From contig NZ_FORP01000001.1 in assembly GCF_900114035.1 (NCBI RefSeq), forward strand, positions 124,001-188,000: 64,000 bases of DNA. The letters run 5' to 3'. Shown piece by piece: positions 45,568 through 55,286 of this stretch; position 1 is the first letter of the stretch, and the number at the start of each line of letters is the position of its first letter. Position numbers and translations under genes: made by a program. The notes under the pieces were generated by a model. The model did no database searches. It was not told where the DNA came from and was given only the letters and a program-made list of their open reading frames with translations. This DNA comes from Amycolatopsis sacchari. GTDB lineage: Bacteria > Actinomycetota > Actinomycetes > Mycobacteriales > Pseudonocardiaceae.

Positions 45568-46242
45568 TCAGCCCGCGGTCACCGGCTCCCCGGCCAGCTC
45601 GGCATCCACTTCGGACTCCAGCTTCGCCAGCTCGTCCTCGCCCAGCCCGTCCTCGTCACGCATGCGGTCGGCGAGCAGCCGGACCGGGTCGAACTCCCGC
45701 CAGCGCGTGACCTTGCCGCGGCCGCGGAACCGGCACGTGCTCAGCTCCAGCAGGTGCGGTCCCTCGCCGCACCTGATCCCCTCCACGGCCTCCTCGACGG
45801 ACTCGGCCACCGCGAGCGCGTCCATGCCGTCCACCGACCACGCCGCGATGCCGTGTGCCGCGGCGAAAGCGGCTTCCGACGGCGGCCCGCCGAGCGGGTG
45901 GAGGTTGATCTCGCGGCAGAACAGGACCGCCAGCCCGCGGCGGGCGGCGACCCGCAGCGCCTGCCGCAGTTCCCCGGCGGGCACCGGGCGCTCACCGAGC
46001 CGGTACACCGTGACCCGGGGCCGCGGCGCGGCGGCCGTCGCGGCGGCGAGGCCCAGCGCCAGCGGGATTCCGCCGCCCTCGACCACGCTGTCGTCGGGGC
46101 CGATGCCCGCGGCGATCCCGGCCACCACCGCTTCGTCGCCGATGACCGGCTGCCCGGTCCGGCGCTCCTCGAGTCGCCGCGCGCGGATCATCCCGCGCAG
46201 CAGGTCCAGGCGCTCCTGGGCGCGAGGGCTTCCGTCGGTCAT
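45568..46242 (-). CDS. Degenerate E1-alpha-like protein (thiamine-diphosphate dehydrogenase family)
   Basis: A 224-residue protein that resembles dehydrogenase E1 alpha subunits (usually 320-370 residues) in pieces: DLLRGMIRARRLEER, IGDEAVVAGIAAGIGPDD, GGGIPLALGLAAA, and HGIAAWSVDGMDALAVAESVEEAVEGIR. The 60-70 residue part with the THRGHG and GKGGSMH loops is absent. The thiamine-diphosphate motif GDG...NN reads RLGE...REIN. It is probably not a normal dehydrogenase subunit. It overlaps the ligase stop by 1 base (TGATG) and closes a three-gene operon behind the DosR box at 48658. Confidence 0.7.
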   Translation of the reverse strand: MTDGSPRAQERLDLLRGMIRARRLEERRTGQPVIGDEAVVAGIAAGIGPDDSVVEGGGIPLALGLAAATAAAPRPRVTVYRLGERPVPAGELRQALRVAARRGLAVLFCREINLHPLGGPPSEAAFAAAHGIAAWSVDGMDALAVAESVEEAVEGIRCGEGPHLLELSTCRFRGRGKVTRWREFDPVRLLADRMRDEDGLGEDELAKLESEVDAELAGEPVTAG

Positions 46243-47963
46243 CAGCCGTCCTCCACTCCTTCTCCCGCTTTGAGGACCCGGCGCAGCACCTTGCCGGTGC
46301 GGGTACGCGGCAGGGAATCCTCGAAGACCAGTTCCGCCGGCGCGAGCGCGCCGAGCGCGCGGCGGCCGAACGCGAGCAGCTCCAGCCGCAGCTCCTCGTC
46401 CGGCTCGTAGCCCGCGTGCAGCGTGACGAACGCCTTGACCCGTTCGCCGTCGACGGGGTCCGGGACCCCGATCACCCCGGCTTCGCGCACCGCGGGGTGC
46501 GACACGAGCACGCTCTCCACCTCGAACGGCCCCACCCGGTAGCCGCGCGCGGAGATCACCTCGTCGGTGCGGCCGACGTAGGAGTAGTAGCCGTCGTCGT
46601 CGCGCCGGGCGAGGTCGCCGGTGAGGTACCAGCCGTCCGAAAAGGACTCGTCGTAGCGGCCGGGATCCCGCCAGTAGCCGCGGAACATCGACGGCCAGCT
46701 CCGGCGCAGCGCCAGTTCCCCCGCCTGGTGCTCGCCGGCCGTCAGCTCGCGGACCTTGCCGTCCTCGCCGCGCTCGACGAGCCCGGCCGTGATGCCCGGC
46801 AGCGCGCGGCCCATCGAGCCGGGGCGGACGTCCTCGCCCGCGAAGTTCGCGATGGTGATCGCGCCGGTTTCGGTCTGCCACCACGTGTCGTGCACCGCGC
46901 AGCCGAGCGCGTCCTGGCCCCACACCACGGTTTCCGGCGGCAGCGGTTCACCGGTGCTGGCCACGAACCGCAGCGCGGACAGGTCGTGCTCGGCGGGTGG
47001 TTCCGCGCCGCGGCGCATCAGGGTGCGCAGCGCGGCGGGCTCGGTGTACCAGACGGTCACGCGCTGCCCGGACAACACGGACAGCCACCGGCCGGCGTCG
47101 AACCCGCCCTCGACGCTCAGCGTCGTGACCCCGGCGGTCAGCGGGGCGACCACGGCGTAGGTCAGCCCGGTCACGCCACCCGGGTCGGCGCTGCACCACA
47201 GGAGGTCCGAGGGGTGCAGGTCGAGCGCGTAGCGGGCGCTGACGTACTGGGCCAGCACCGCTTCGTGGGCCTGCAGCACGCCCTTGGCGGGGCCGGTGGT
47301 GCCGCTGGTGAAGTGCAGGAACGCGGGGTCGCCGGGCTCGCCCGGCTCGATCTCGTAGTGCGGCGAGGACTTCTCGAGCGCGGGGCCGAGCGCGAGCGCG
47401 CCGGGAACGGGCGTCTCGCCGGTCACCAGCACCCGCCGCAGCGACGGCACCGAGTCGCGGATCGCGGCGATCTTGCCGCGGTACAGCTCCGGGGTCGTGA
47501 CGAGCACCCCCGCCTCGCCGAGGGACAGCCGGTCCCGCAGCGGTTCGGGGCCGTAGGCGGTGAACAGCGGGGACAGCACGCAGCCCGCCTTGAGGGCGCC
47601 GAACACCGCCACGTACAGCTCGGGGGTGCGGCCGAGCAGCGTGTAGACGCGCTCGCCCCGCGGCACGTCCAGCCGGCCGAGCAGGTCGGCGAACCGGTTG
47701 CTGAGCTCCGAAAGCTCGGCGAAGGTGTACTCGCGGACGGTGTCGTAGCGGTCGAGCCAGCGCAGCGCCGGGTGGTTCCAGCGCGGGCCGGTGGCGTAGC
47801 GGTCCACGGCCTCGTGCGCGATGTTCAGCGCGCCGCTGCCCGGCAGTGCGGACAGGGCCAGCAGTTCGGCCTCCCAGCTGAACCCCGCGACCGTCCGCGC
47901 GTAGTCGCGGAGGTTCGCGGCCGCGCGCACGGCCTCGGACTTGCGGATGACGGGCCAGTTCAT
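46242..47963 (-). CDS. Acyl/acetyl-CoA synthetase (AMP-forming)
   Basis: A 573-residue adenylate-forming ligase: P-loop-like FTSGTTGPAKGV, DTWWQTETGA, GWYLTGDLARRDDDGYYSYVGRTDEVI (two adjacent blocks), and the C-terminal lysine site RTRTGKVLRR that is reversibly acylated in Acs enzymes. The WWQTETG signature indicates acetyl- or propionyl-CoA synthesis. It is shorter than the typical 650-residue Acs because the N-terminal region is reduced. Its ATG overlaps the phosphoribosyltransferase stop by 4 bases. Confidence 0.88.
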   Translation of the reverse strand: MNWPVIRKSEAVRAAANLRDYARTVAGFSWEAELLALSALPGSGALNIAHEAVDRYATGPRWNHPALRWLDRYDTVREYTFAELSELSNRFADLLGRLDVPRGERVYTLLGRTPELYVAVFGALKAGCVLSPLFTAYGPEPLRDRLSLGEAGVLVTTPELYRGKIAAIRDSVPSLRRVLVTGETPVPGALALGPALEKSSPHYEIEPGEPGDPAFLHFTSGTTGPAKGVLQAHEAVLAQYVSARYALDLHPSDLLWCSADPGGVTGLTYAVVAPLTAGVTTLSVEGGFDAGRWLSVLSGQRVTVWYTEPAALRTLMRRGAEPPAEHDLSALRFVASTGEPLPPETVVWGQDALGCAVHDTWWQTETGAITIANFAGEDVRPGSMGRALPGITAGLVERGEDGKVRELTAGEHQAGELALRRSWPSMFRGYWRDPGRYDESFSDGWYLTGDLARRDDDGYYSYVGRTDEVISARGYRVGPFEVESVLVSHPAVREAGVIGVPDPVDGERVKAFVTLHAGYEPDEELRLELLAFGRRALGALAPAELVFEDSLPRTRTGKVLRRVLKAGEGVEDG

Positions 47964-48571
47964 GCGGGCACCTCGGCGTGGGCGGCGAGCAGCCAGAGCA
48001 CCTCGTCGTCGGTCACCTCGCGGAAGTCGGCGTACCAGCGGCTGACGGCGCCGAGGCGGGGCGGCGCGAGCAGGCATTCCACCCGGTCGGCGAACGGGGA
48101 CAGCGCTTTCAGCGCGGCGCGCGCCGCGACCGGCACCGCGACGACGACGCGGCCGGCGCGGCGGGCGGTGAGCACCCGGAGGGCGGCGAGCACCGTGGCG
48201 CCGGTGGCGATCCCGTCGTCGGCGAGCACGACCGTGCGGCCCGCGACGGGCACCGCCCGCCGCACCGCGCGGTACCGGCGCGCCCGCTCGGCCACCGCCT
48301 GCAGCGCGGAGCCGAGCAGCCCGGGGGCGATGCACCCGCCGACCACGACCGCGCCTTCGCCGACCGCGCCCAGTGCGAACTCCGGGTCGGCGGGGTCGGC
48401 GACCTTGCTGACCAGCACGACGTCGAGCGGGGCGGCCAGCGCGGTGGCGATCGGGTCGGCGACGACGACCCCGCCGCGGGGCAGGCCCAGCACGACGGGC
48501 CGGTCGGCCCGCAGGTCCCGCAGCCGTCCCGCGAGCTGACCGCCCGCCGTCGTCCGGTCGTCCACCACCAT
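47960..48571 (-). CDS. Phosphoribosyltransferase
   Basis: A 203-residue type I phosphoribosyltransferase-fold protein. The PRPP-binding motif is VVLADDGIATGAT, and the start LGLPRGGVVVADPIATAL is shared with the large dormancy-associated phosphoribosyltransferase proteins. ATG 48571 is the first good start. It heads the minus-strand operon with the acyl-CoA ligase and the E1-alpha-like gene, and shares a 147-base divergent region with the nicotinate phosphoribosyltransferase gene. The base acceptor is not known. Confidence 0.85.
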   Translation of the reverse strand: MVVDDRTTAGGQLAGRLRDLRADRPVVLGLPRGGVVVADPIATALAAPLDVVLVSKVADPADPEFALGAVGEGAVVVGGCIAPGLLGSALQAVAERARRYRAVRRAVPVAGRTVVLADDGIATGATVLAALRVLTARRAGRVVVAVPVAARAALKALSPFADRVECLLAPPRLGAVSRWYADFREVTDDEVLWLLAAHAEVPA

Positions 48572-48657
48572 CGGTTCGCTCCCTCGCACCGCGCTGAGGT
48601 GATCGAGACTGCCTGGCCGGGGAGTGCCCGCGACAGGGCTGGACGTAACCGGACGTG

Positions 48658-48671
48658 CTGCCGAAAGTCCC
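48658..48671 (-). promoter_or_regulatory. DosR (DevR) box
   Basis: Read on the minus strand, the site begins GGGACTTTCGGC, the core of the actinobacterial DosR motif GGGACTTTnGnCC. It lies 87 bases upstream of the phosphoribosyltransferase start and 48 bases upstream of the nicotinate phosphoribosyltransferase start, so it may serve both. Confidence 0.7.
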
Positions 48672-48718
48672 TGCGGGCGTACGGTGGGGTGCATGGGCCG
48701 GGTCCCGGGCGGCTGCCA

Positions 48719-49999
48719 GTGACGGGCGGCCACGCCGATCTGCACGCGGTCCGGACGGCCGCGAGCCACCTGCGCCGCGGGATGACCGGCACCGCGACGT
48801 TCAGCCTGTTCCCGCGGCGCCTGCCGCCGGACCGGGGGTTCGTCGTCAGCGCCGGGCTCGACGACGTGCTGCTGTTCCTCGAAGGCTTCCGGTTCGAGCG
48901 CGCCGAGCTGGCGTACCTGCGGCAGGCCGCGGAACTGCGGGACGCCGACGTCGCGGCGCTCGCGGACCTGCGGTTCACCGGGGACGTGTGGGCGCCGCCG
49001 GAGGGTTGCGTGGTGTTCGCGCCGGAACCGCTGCTGGAGGTCACGGCCCCGCTGCCGGAGGCGCAGCTGGTGGGCACGGCGCTGCTCGGCCTCGTGACGT
49101 TCGGCTGCACGGTCGCCACCGAGGCGGCGCGGTACCGGCTCGCGGCGGGCGGCGCGGACCTGTTCGACTTCGCCGGCCACCGGGCGCCGGGGCTCGCCAC
49201 CGCGACGGCGGTGGCCAGGGCGTGCGCGGTGGCGGGGTTCGCCGGCACGAGCCACGTCGGCGCCGCCCGGGTGCTGGGCCTGCCCGCTGTCGCCACGATG
49301 ACGGCCGCCTACCTCGGCGCCTTCGGGGACGAGCGGGCCGCTTTCCGCGCCTACGCCCAGGATTTCCCGGCGCGGCCGGTGTTTCTCGTCGACAAGGGCG
49401 ACGTGGTCGACGGGGTGCACGCGGCGGTGGACGTCGCCACCGAGCTCGACCTGCCGGACGACCACATCGGCGTGCGGCTGTCGTCCGGCGACCCGCTGGA
49501 AGCGGCGAGGAAGGCCCGCGAAACCCTCGACGAAGCGGGGTTCGTGCGGTCGCGGATTCTCGTCAGCGGCGGGCTCGACGAGTACGAGCTGGAACGGCTG
49601 ACCGGCGCCGACGCACCGATCGACGGTTACGGGGTGGGCCGGAACCTCGCCGTCCCGGAGGCGAGGGCGGTGACCGCCTACCGCCTCGTCGAGTACGACG
49701 GCAGACCCGTCGCGGACGACGACACGCTGCCGGGCGCCAAGCAGGCGTACCGCTGCGCGTCGGGGGAGGACGACGTCCTCGCGCGGCGCGGCGACCCGCC
49801 GCCGGGCAAGTGCCGGGCGGTCCTGACGCAGGCGATGCGGGGCGGCCGCCGGGTGCGCGGCAGGCACGGCCTGGACCACGCGAGGGACCGCCTGGAACGC
49901 GACCTGCGCTGGCTGCCCCGCGACGCCCGGCGCCTGCGGGCGCCCAGCCCCGTGCCGGTCCGGCTGTCGCCGGGCCTGGCGGCACTCACGCGCCGGTGA
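48719..49999 (+). CDS. pncB: Nicotinate phosphoribosyltransferase
   Basis: A 426-residue NAPRTase: DLHAVRTAASHLRRGMTGTATFSLFPR (as two adjacent blocks) near the N-terminus, LRFTGDVWAPPEG, FAGTSHVGAARVLGLP, the phosphate-binding region ILVSGGLDEYELERL and IDGYGVGRNL. It makes nicotinate mononucleotide for NAD salvage. In mycobacteria the second such gene (pncB2) belongs to the DosR regulon, and here a DosR box lies 48 bases upstream. GTG 48719 is the only reasonable start in frame. The 185 bases downstream (50000-50184) hold a weak hairpin CGGGG/CCCCG at 50116-50134. Confidence 0.88.
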   Translation: MTGGHADLHAVRTAASHLRRGMTGTATFSLFPRRLPPDRGFVVSAGLDDVLLFLEGFRFERAELAYLRQAAELRDADVAALADLRFTGDVWAPPEGCVVFAPEPLLEVTAPLPEAQLVGTALLGLVTFGCTVATEAARYRLAAGGADLFDFAGHRAPGLATATAVARACAVAGFAGTSHVGAARVLGLPAVATMTAAYLGAFGDERAAFRAYAQDFPARPVFLVDKGDVVDGVHAAVDVATELDLPDDHIGVRLSSGDPLEAARKARETLDEAGFVRSRILVSGGLDEYELERLTGADAPIDGYGVGRNLAVPEARAVTAYRLVEYDGRPVADDDTLPGAKQAYRCASGEDDVLARRGDPPPGKCRAVLTQAMRGGRRVRGRHGLDHARDRLERDLRWLPRDARRLRAPSPVPVRLSPGLAALTRR

Positions 50000-50184
50000 G
50001 GCGCGGTGGGCCGTTAGTGCGTGGTTTCGCCCCGCTGGCGGGCGGTGATGCAGCCCTGGGGTGGCCGGGCACGCGCGTGGTTGTCCCGGCGAACGGCGGT
50101 CAGGCGCCGCCGAAGCGGGGCTTGTGAAACCCCGGCCGTACCCCTCCGCCGGATCCCCCGCGCCGGGCTGCGGTGACACCGGGG

Positions 50185-50463
50185 TCAGGCCCGCCCCTGC
50201 AGGACGGCGAGCGGGCCGCGCGCGTCCGCTTCGATGTCGGACGCCACGGCCTCCAGCAGCTCCTCCGTCAGATCGCTGAAAGCCCGCGCCAGCGCCAGTT
50301 CCGCGGCGATCGCGGGCAGGTGCACCCCGCGCGGGCCGCCGTGGACGAGGCCGATCCCGTGGTACGTCGTGCCGCCCGCGGCGGCCAGCCGGACCTGGGC
50401 ACGGGTGGTGTCCCCGCTTTCGTCGAGCGCGATTTCCACGGTCCACTTCGCTGGTCGTGCCAT
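50185..50463 (-). CDS. DUF1876 (dsRBD-like) dormancy protein
   Basis: A 92-residue protein with the DUF1876 pattern (KWTVEIALDESGDTTRAQVRL, YHGIGLVHGG, ELALARAFSDL). The Mycobacterium tuberculosis member Rv1738 is strongly DosR-induced and resembles ribosome hibernation factors. A perfect DosR box stands 54 bases upstream of the ATG at 50463, and a GAGGAG ribosome site is present. It likely acts on ribosomes or RNA in the cytoplasm during dormancy; that is inferred from the relative. Confidence 0.87.
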   Translation of the reverse strand: MARPAKWTVEIALDESGDTTRAQVRLAAAGGTTYHGIGLVHGGPRGVHLPAIAAELALARAFSDLTEELLEAVASDIEADARGPLAVLQGRA

Positions 50464-50516
50464 GACGCTCCTCTTTCGTCGCCCCCCACCCTTCCTCCGC
50501 TCCGGCGGCGGGCGTA

Positions 50517-50530
50517 GGGCCGAAAGTCCC
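50517..50530 (-). promoter_or_regulatory. DosR (DevR) box, perfect
   Basis: On the minus strand the site reads GGGACTTTCGGCCC, an exact match to the DosR motif. It is 54 bases upstream of the DUF1876 start codon on the same strand. Confidence 0.82.
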
Positions 50531-50591
50531 TCGTTCAAGGGGGCGTTTTCCGCCGTCCACAAAGGATCTTGAACGACTCCACTGTGGAACG

Positions 50592-51248
50592 TCAGCGCCC
50601 TGGCCCCCTGGCGTGCCTGCGGTCGCGCAGCTTCGTCGCCAGCACCGCCGCCTGGGTGCGGCGTTCGAGGCCGAGCTTGGTCAGCAGGCGGGACACGTAG
50701 TTCTTCACGGTCTTCTCGGCCAGGAACATCCGCTCGGCGATCTGCCGGTTCGTCAGGCCCTCGCCGATCAGCTCCAGCAGCGTCCGCTCGCGGTCGCTGA
50801 GCCCCGCCAGCGACCCGGAGTCCGTGGCGTCCGAACGCAGTTTCGCCATGAGCGTCGCGGCGGCCCTGTTGTCCAGCAGCGACCGCCCCGAGCCGACCTC
50901 GCGCACCGCGGAAACGAGCTGCAGCCCCTGGATGTCCTTGATCACGTACCCGCCCGCCCCGGCGAGGATCGCGTTGAGCATGGCCTCCTCGTCGGTGTAG
51001 GAGGTCAGCATCAGCACGTTCAGCTCCGGCAGCCGGGACCGCAGGTCACGGCACAGCTCGATGCCGTTGCCGTCGGGCAGCCGCACGTCGAGCACCGCGA
51101 TGTCGGGGCGCAGCGCCGGGATCCGCGCCAGCGCCTGCGCGGCGGTGGGGGCCTCGCCGATCACGGTCAGCTCCGGGTCGGCCTCCAGGAGGTCCGCCAC
51201 ACCGCGCCGGACCACCTCGTGGTCGTCGACCAGGAACACCTTGATCAT
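50592..51248 (-). CDS. devR: DevR/DosR-type response regulator
   Basis: A 218-residue NarL-family regulator very close to mycobacterial DosR. Numbering matches: Asp54 ([10 protein letters not shown]) is the phosphorylation site, Lys179, Lys182 and Asn183 (AEKTVKNYV) are the DNA contacts, and Thr198 (ERRTQAA) is present. KDIQGLQLV and [10 protein letters not shown] are also DosR-like. ATG 51248, behind GTGAGG, was chosen over the GTG at 51257. It would be activated by the kinase at 51799 and switch on the box-carrying genes nearby. It stands alone on the minus strand. Confidence 0.93.
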   Translation of the reverse strand: MIKVFLVDDHEVVRRGVADLLEADPELTVIGEAPTAAQALARIPALRPDIAVLDVRLPDGNGIELCRDLRSRLPELNVLMLTSYTDEEAMLNAILAGAGGYVIKDIQGLQLVSAVREVGSGRSLLDNRAAATLMAKLRSDATDSGSLAGLSDRERTLLELIGEGLTNRQIAERMFLAEKTVKNYVSRLLTKLGLERRTQAAVLATKLRDRRHARGPGR

Positions 51249-51302
51249 GGTCCTCACCCTTCCCGCGCCGGGGATTTCTCCCAGGCTAGCCGTGATCGCA
51301 CG

Positions 51303-51316
51303 GGGACTTTGTGCTC
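51303..51316 (+). promoter_or_regulatory. DosR box, imperfect
   Basis: GGGACTTTGTGCTC matches the first eight bases of the DosR motif and diverges after that. It lies 55 bases from the devR start on the other strand and 73 bases before the PNPOx-like gene, so it may serve autoregulation or that gene. Confidence 0.5.
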
Positions 51317-51388
51317 TTTTCCGGCCCGTCCACCACGCGGGACCATGACGCCCGTGTCGAGGAACGGACCGCGGGCCGGAAGTGACGC

Positions 51389-51793
51389 ATGAACGGCCGG
51401 CTGCGGGAGCTGTCGCGTGAGGAGTCGCTGCGGCGGCTCGCCAGCGTGGGTGTCGGCCGCATCGTGTTCACCCACCAGGCATTGCCCGCCATCCGGCCCG
51501 TCCACCACCTCGTGGAGGACGACGGCGAGGTGGTGATCCGCAGCCACGACCGCACGGCGCTGCTGTCCGCGCTGGACACCGTCGTGGCGTACGAGGCGGA
51601 CTCGGTCTCCGGCGACGACCGGATCGGCTGGAGCGTCATCGTCACGGGTGTCGCCCGCCGCGCCGACGGCGCCGACCGCTACCGCCACCTCGCGGATCCG
51701 TGGGCGGACGGCGAACCCGGCTACGTCATCCGCATCCGCCCCGAACTCGTCGCCGGCTTCGGGCTGCCCGAGGACAACGGCCACGCGCCCTGA
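51389..51793 (+). CDS. Pyridoxamine 5'-phosphate oxidase-like flavoprotein
   Basis: A 134-residue split-barrel protein of the PNPOx-like family ([24 protein letters not shown] near the N-terminus, as adjacent blocks; [11 protein letters not shown] in the centre; [14 protein letters not shown] at the end). Small members bind FMN or F420 and reduce or sense small molecules; several are DosR-induced in mycobacteria. It ends 5 bases before the convergent kinase gene. The substrate is unknown. Confidence 0.85.
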   Translation: MNGRLRELSREESLRRLASVGVGRIVFTHQALPAIRPVHHLVEDDGEVVIRSHDRTALLSALDTVVAYEADSVSGDDRIGWSVIVTGVARRADGADRYRHLADPWADGEPGYVIRIRPELVAGFGLPEDNGHAP

Positions 51794-51798
51794 GCGGC

Positions 51799-53661
<1,863 letters not shown>

Positions 53662-53681
53662 TCACCTCTGGGAGAGCTGCC

Positions 53682-54659
53682 ATGACAGCGACGCACACCA
53701 GGGCGGCGAACCTGGTCCTGACCGCACTCGAGTCGGCCGTCCGCGCGCCGTCGCCGCACAACACGCAGCCGTGGCGGTTCGAGCTCGGCGACGACCGGAT
53801 CGACGTCCACCTCGACCCCGCGCGCGTGCTCACCGTGGTCGACCCGGACGGCCGCGAGGCCCGGCTGTCCTGTGGTGCCGCGATCCTCAACATCCAGCTC
53901 GCGCTGCGTGCCGCGGGCCGCGCCAGCGCCGTGCACCTGCTGCCCGACCGTGCCCGGCCCGCGCACCTCGCCACGGTGTGGCTGCAGGGGCAGTGCCCGG
54001 TGACCCCCGAGGACCGCGCGTTCGCCAGGGCGATCACGTTCCGCCGCAGCAACCGGCGCCCCTTCGCCGACCGGCCGGTCCCGCGGTGGATCCGGCACTC
54101 GCTCGTGCGCGCGGCGAGCCTCGAAGGCGCCTCGCTCGCGCTGCTGGAGCGGCCCGCCGAGCTGGACCGGCTCGCCGGCCTGCTGCGGCACGCCGAGCAC
54201 CTGCAGAGCGAGGACCCGGCGTTCCAGGAGGAGCTGCGGCGCTGGACGGCCGAGGGCGGGCACCGCGACGACGGGGTGCCGCCGTCGGCCGGCGGGCCGC
54301 GCCAGGCGCCGGGCGCGCTGCTGACCCTGCGCTCCTACCCAGGTGCGGAGGACCGGCCGGAACGCCCGTACGAGAGCGAGCCGCTGGTCGCGGTGCTCAG
54401 CTCCTTCACCGACACGCCGCTCGCGCAGCTGCGCACGGGCCAGGCGCTGCAGCGGGTGCTGCTGACCGGCACGACGGCGGGGGTCAGCGCGTCGTTCCTG
54501 TCGCAGCCGGTCGAGATCGGCGCGACCCGGCGCGAGCTGCGGGAGCTGCTGGGCGGGCAGGCCTGCCCGCAGGCCGTGCTGCGGTTCGGGTACGGCTTCG
54601 CCGCCCCGGCCACCCCACGCCGCCGCCCCGAGGCCGTCAGCCGTCCCCGTTCGCAGTAG
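53682..54659 (+). CDS. Acg-family nitroreductase-like protein
   Basis: A 325-residue protein with the Acg (Rv2032) signature: AVRAPSPHNTQPWRFEL at the N-terminus, ARLSCGAAILNIQLALR, FRRSNRRPFADRPVP, and TGTTAGVSASFLSQPVE. Acg proteins are duplicated, degenerate nitroreductases that sequester FMN and are strongly DosR-controlled in mycobacteria. A near-perfect DosR box lies 86 bases upstream. Its catalytic ability is uncertain. Confidence 0.88.
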   Translation: MTATHTRAANLVLTALESAVRAPSPHNTQPWRFELGDDRIDVHLDPARVLTVVDPDGREARLSCGAAILNIQLALRAAGRASAVHLLPDRARPAHLATVWLQGQCPVTPEDRAFARAITFRRSNRRPFADRPVPRWIRHSLVRAASLEGASLALLERPAELDRLAGLLRHAEHLQSEDPAFQEELRRWTAEGGHRDDGVPPSAGGPRQAPGALLTLRSYPGAEDRPERPYESEPLVAVLSSFTDTPLAQLRTGQALQRVLLTGTTAGVSASFLSQPVEIGATRRELRELLGGQACPQAVLRFGYGFAAPATPRRRPEAVSRPRSQ

Positions 54660-54676
54660 TCCGGTCACTCCACGCA

Positions 54677-54702
54677 GTTTCGGCGGGACCCGGACGGGGT
54701 AA
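54677..54702 (+). promoter_or_regulatory. Sigma-B-type promoter
   Basis: GTTTCG (54677-54682), a 14-base spacer and GGGTAA (54697-54702) fit the sigma-B consensus GTTTnn-N12-15-GGGTAn. It stands 21 bases before the small membrane protein gene that starts the NRAMP-like operon. The stressosome genes at 58.3-62.2 kb make sigma-B-like control plausible; no sigma factor gene lies in the window. Confidence 0.6.
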
Positions 54703-54723
54703 CTCCGGTTCCGGAGGACGCCG

Positions 54724-54843
54724 ATGCTGCAGACCGACGGGCTGGACATCCTGATCGCCTGGGTGGTGTTCGGTGCGCTGCTGGCCGCGCTCGGGTTCGT
54801 GCTCCTGCGGCACGGTGCCGGCGGTGAGGACGACCGGAAATGA
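54724..54843 (+). CDS. Small single-pass membrane protein
   Basis: A 39-residue protein with one hydrophobic helix (ILIAWVVFGALLAALGFVLL, about residues 9-28) and a charged end GGEDDRK. It starts at ATG 54724 behind a GGAGG site and overlaps the following lipoprotein gene by 4 bases, which supports translation. It may be a small subunit of the NRAMP-like transporter. Confidence 0.7.
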   Translation: MLQTDGLDILIAWVVFGALLAALGFVLLRHGAGGEDDRK

Positions 54844-55286
54844 CCAGGGCGGGCCGGGTGCTGACGGCCCTGCTGCTGCTCGCCGCGCTCACGGCGTGCG
54901 CGGGACCCACGGTGACCGCCGCCGAGTACCGGGACAAGGTCGCGCAGACCGCCAAGGCGCTGACGGGGCTGCTCGTCACCGCCCGGCACGCCGTCGAACT
55001 GGACCTCGGCGGCCGGATGCTGCCCACGGTGACCGACACCGTTGTCACCGACGCCGAGCGCGACGCCGTCTCGGTGCAGACCACGATCGAAAGCAGGCAG
55101 CCGCCGGACGCGGAGTCCGACCGCCTGCGGCTGCGGATGGACGGGCCGGTGCGCGCGGCCACGGCCGTGCTCACCGACCTGCGGATCGCGGTCCGCTCCG
55201 GCGACTCCGGCGCGCAGCGTGCCGCGCTCGCCCGGCTGGAGCAGCCGCTCGGCGACCTGGAGCAGCTGTCCGAGGTGTCGGCGTGA
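54840..55286 (+). CDS. Putative lipoprotein
   Basis: A 148-residue protein with a signal peptide ending in the lipobox ALTAC (Cys20 or so). The remainder is mostly helical with heptad-like patterns (AAEYRDKVAQTAKALTGLLV; LARLEQPLGDLEQL). No family is recognised. It overlaps the small membrane protein gene and the NRAMP-like gene by 4 bases on each side. An accessory role outside the membrane is inferred. Confidence 0.72.
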   Translation: MTRAGRVLTALLLLAALTACAGPTVTAAEYRDKVAQTAKALTGLLVTARHAVELDLGGRMLPTVTDTVVTDAERDAVSVQTTIESRQPPDAESDRLRLRMDGPVRAATAVLTDLRIAVRSGDSGAQRAALARLEQPLGDLEQLSEVSA

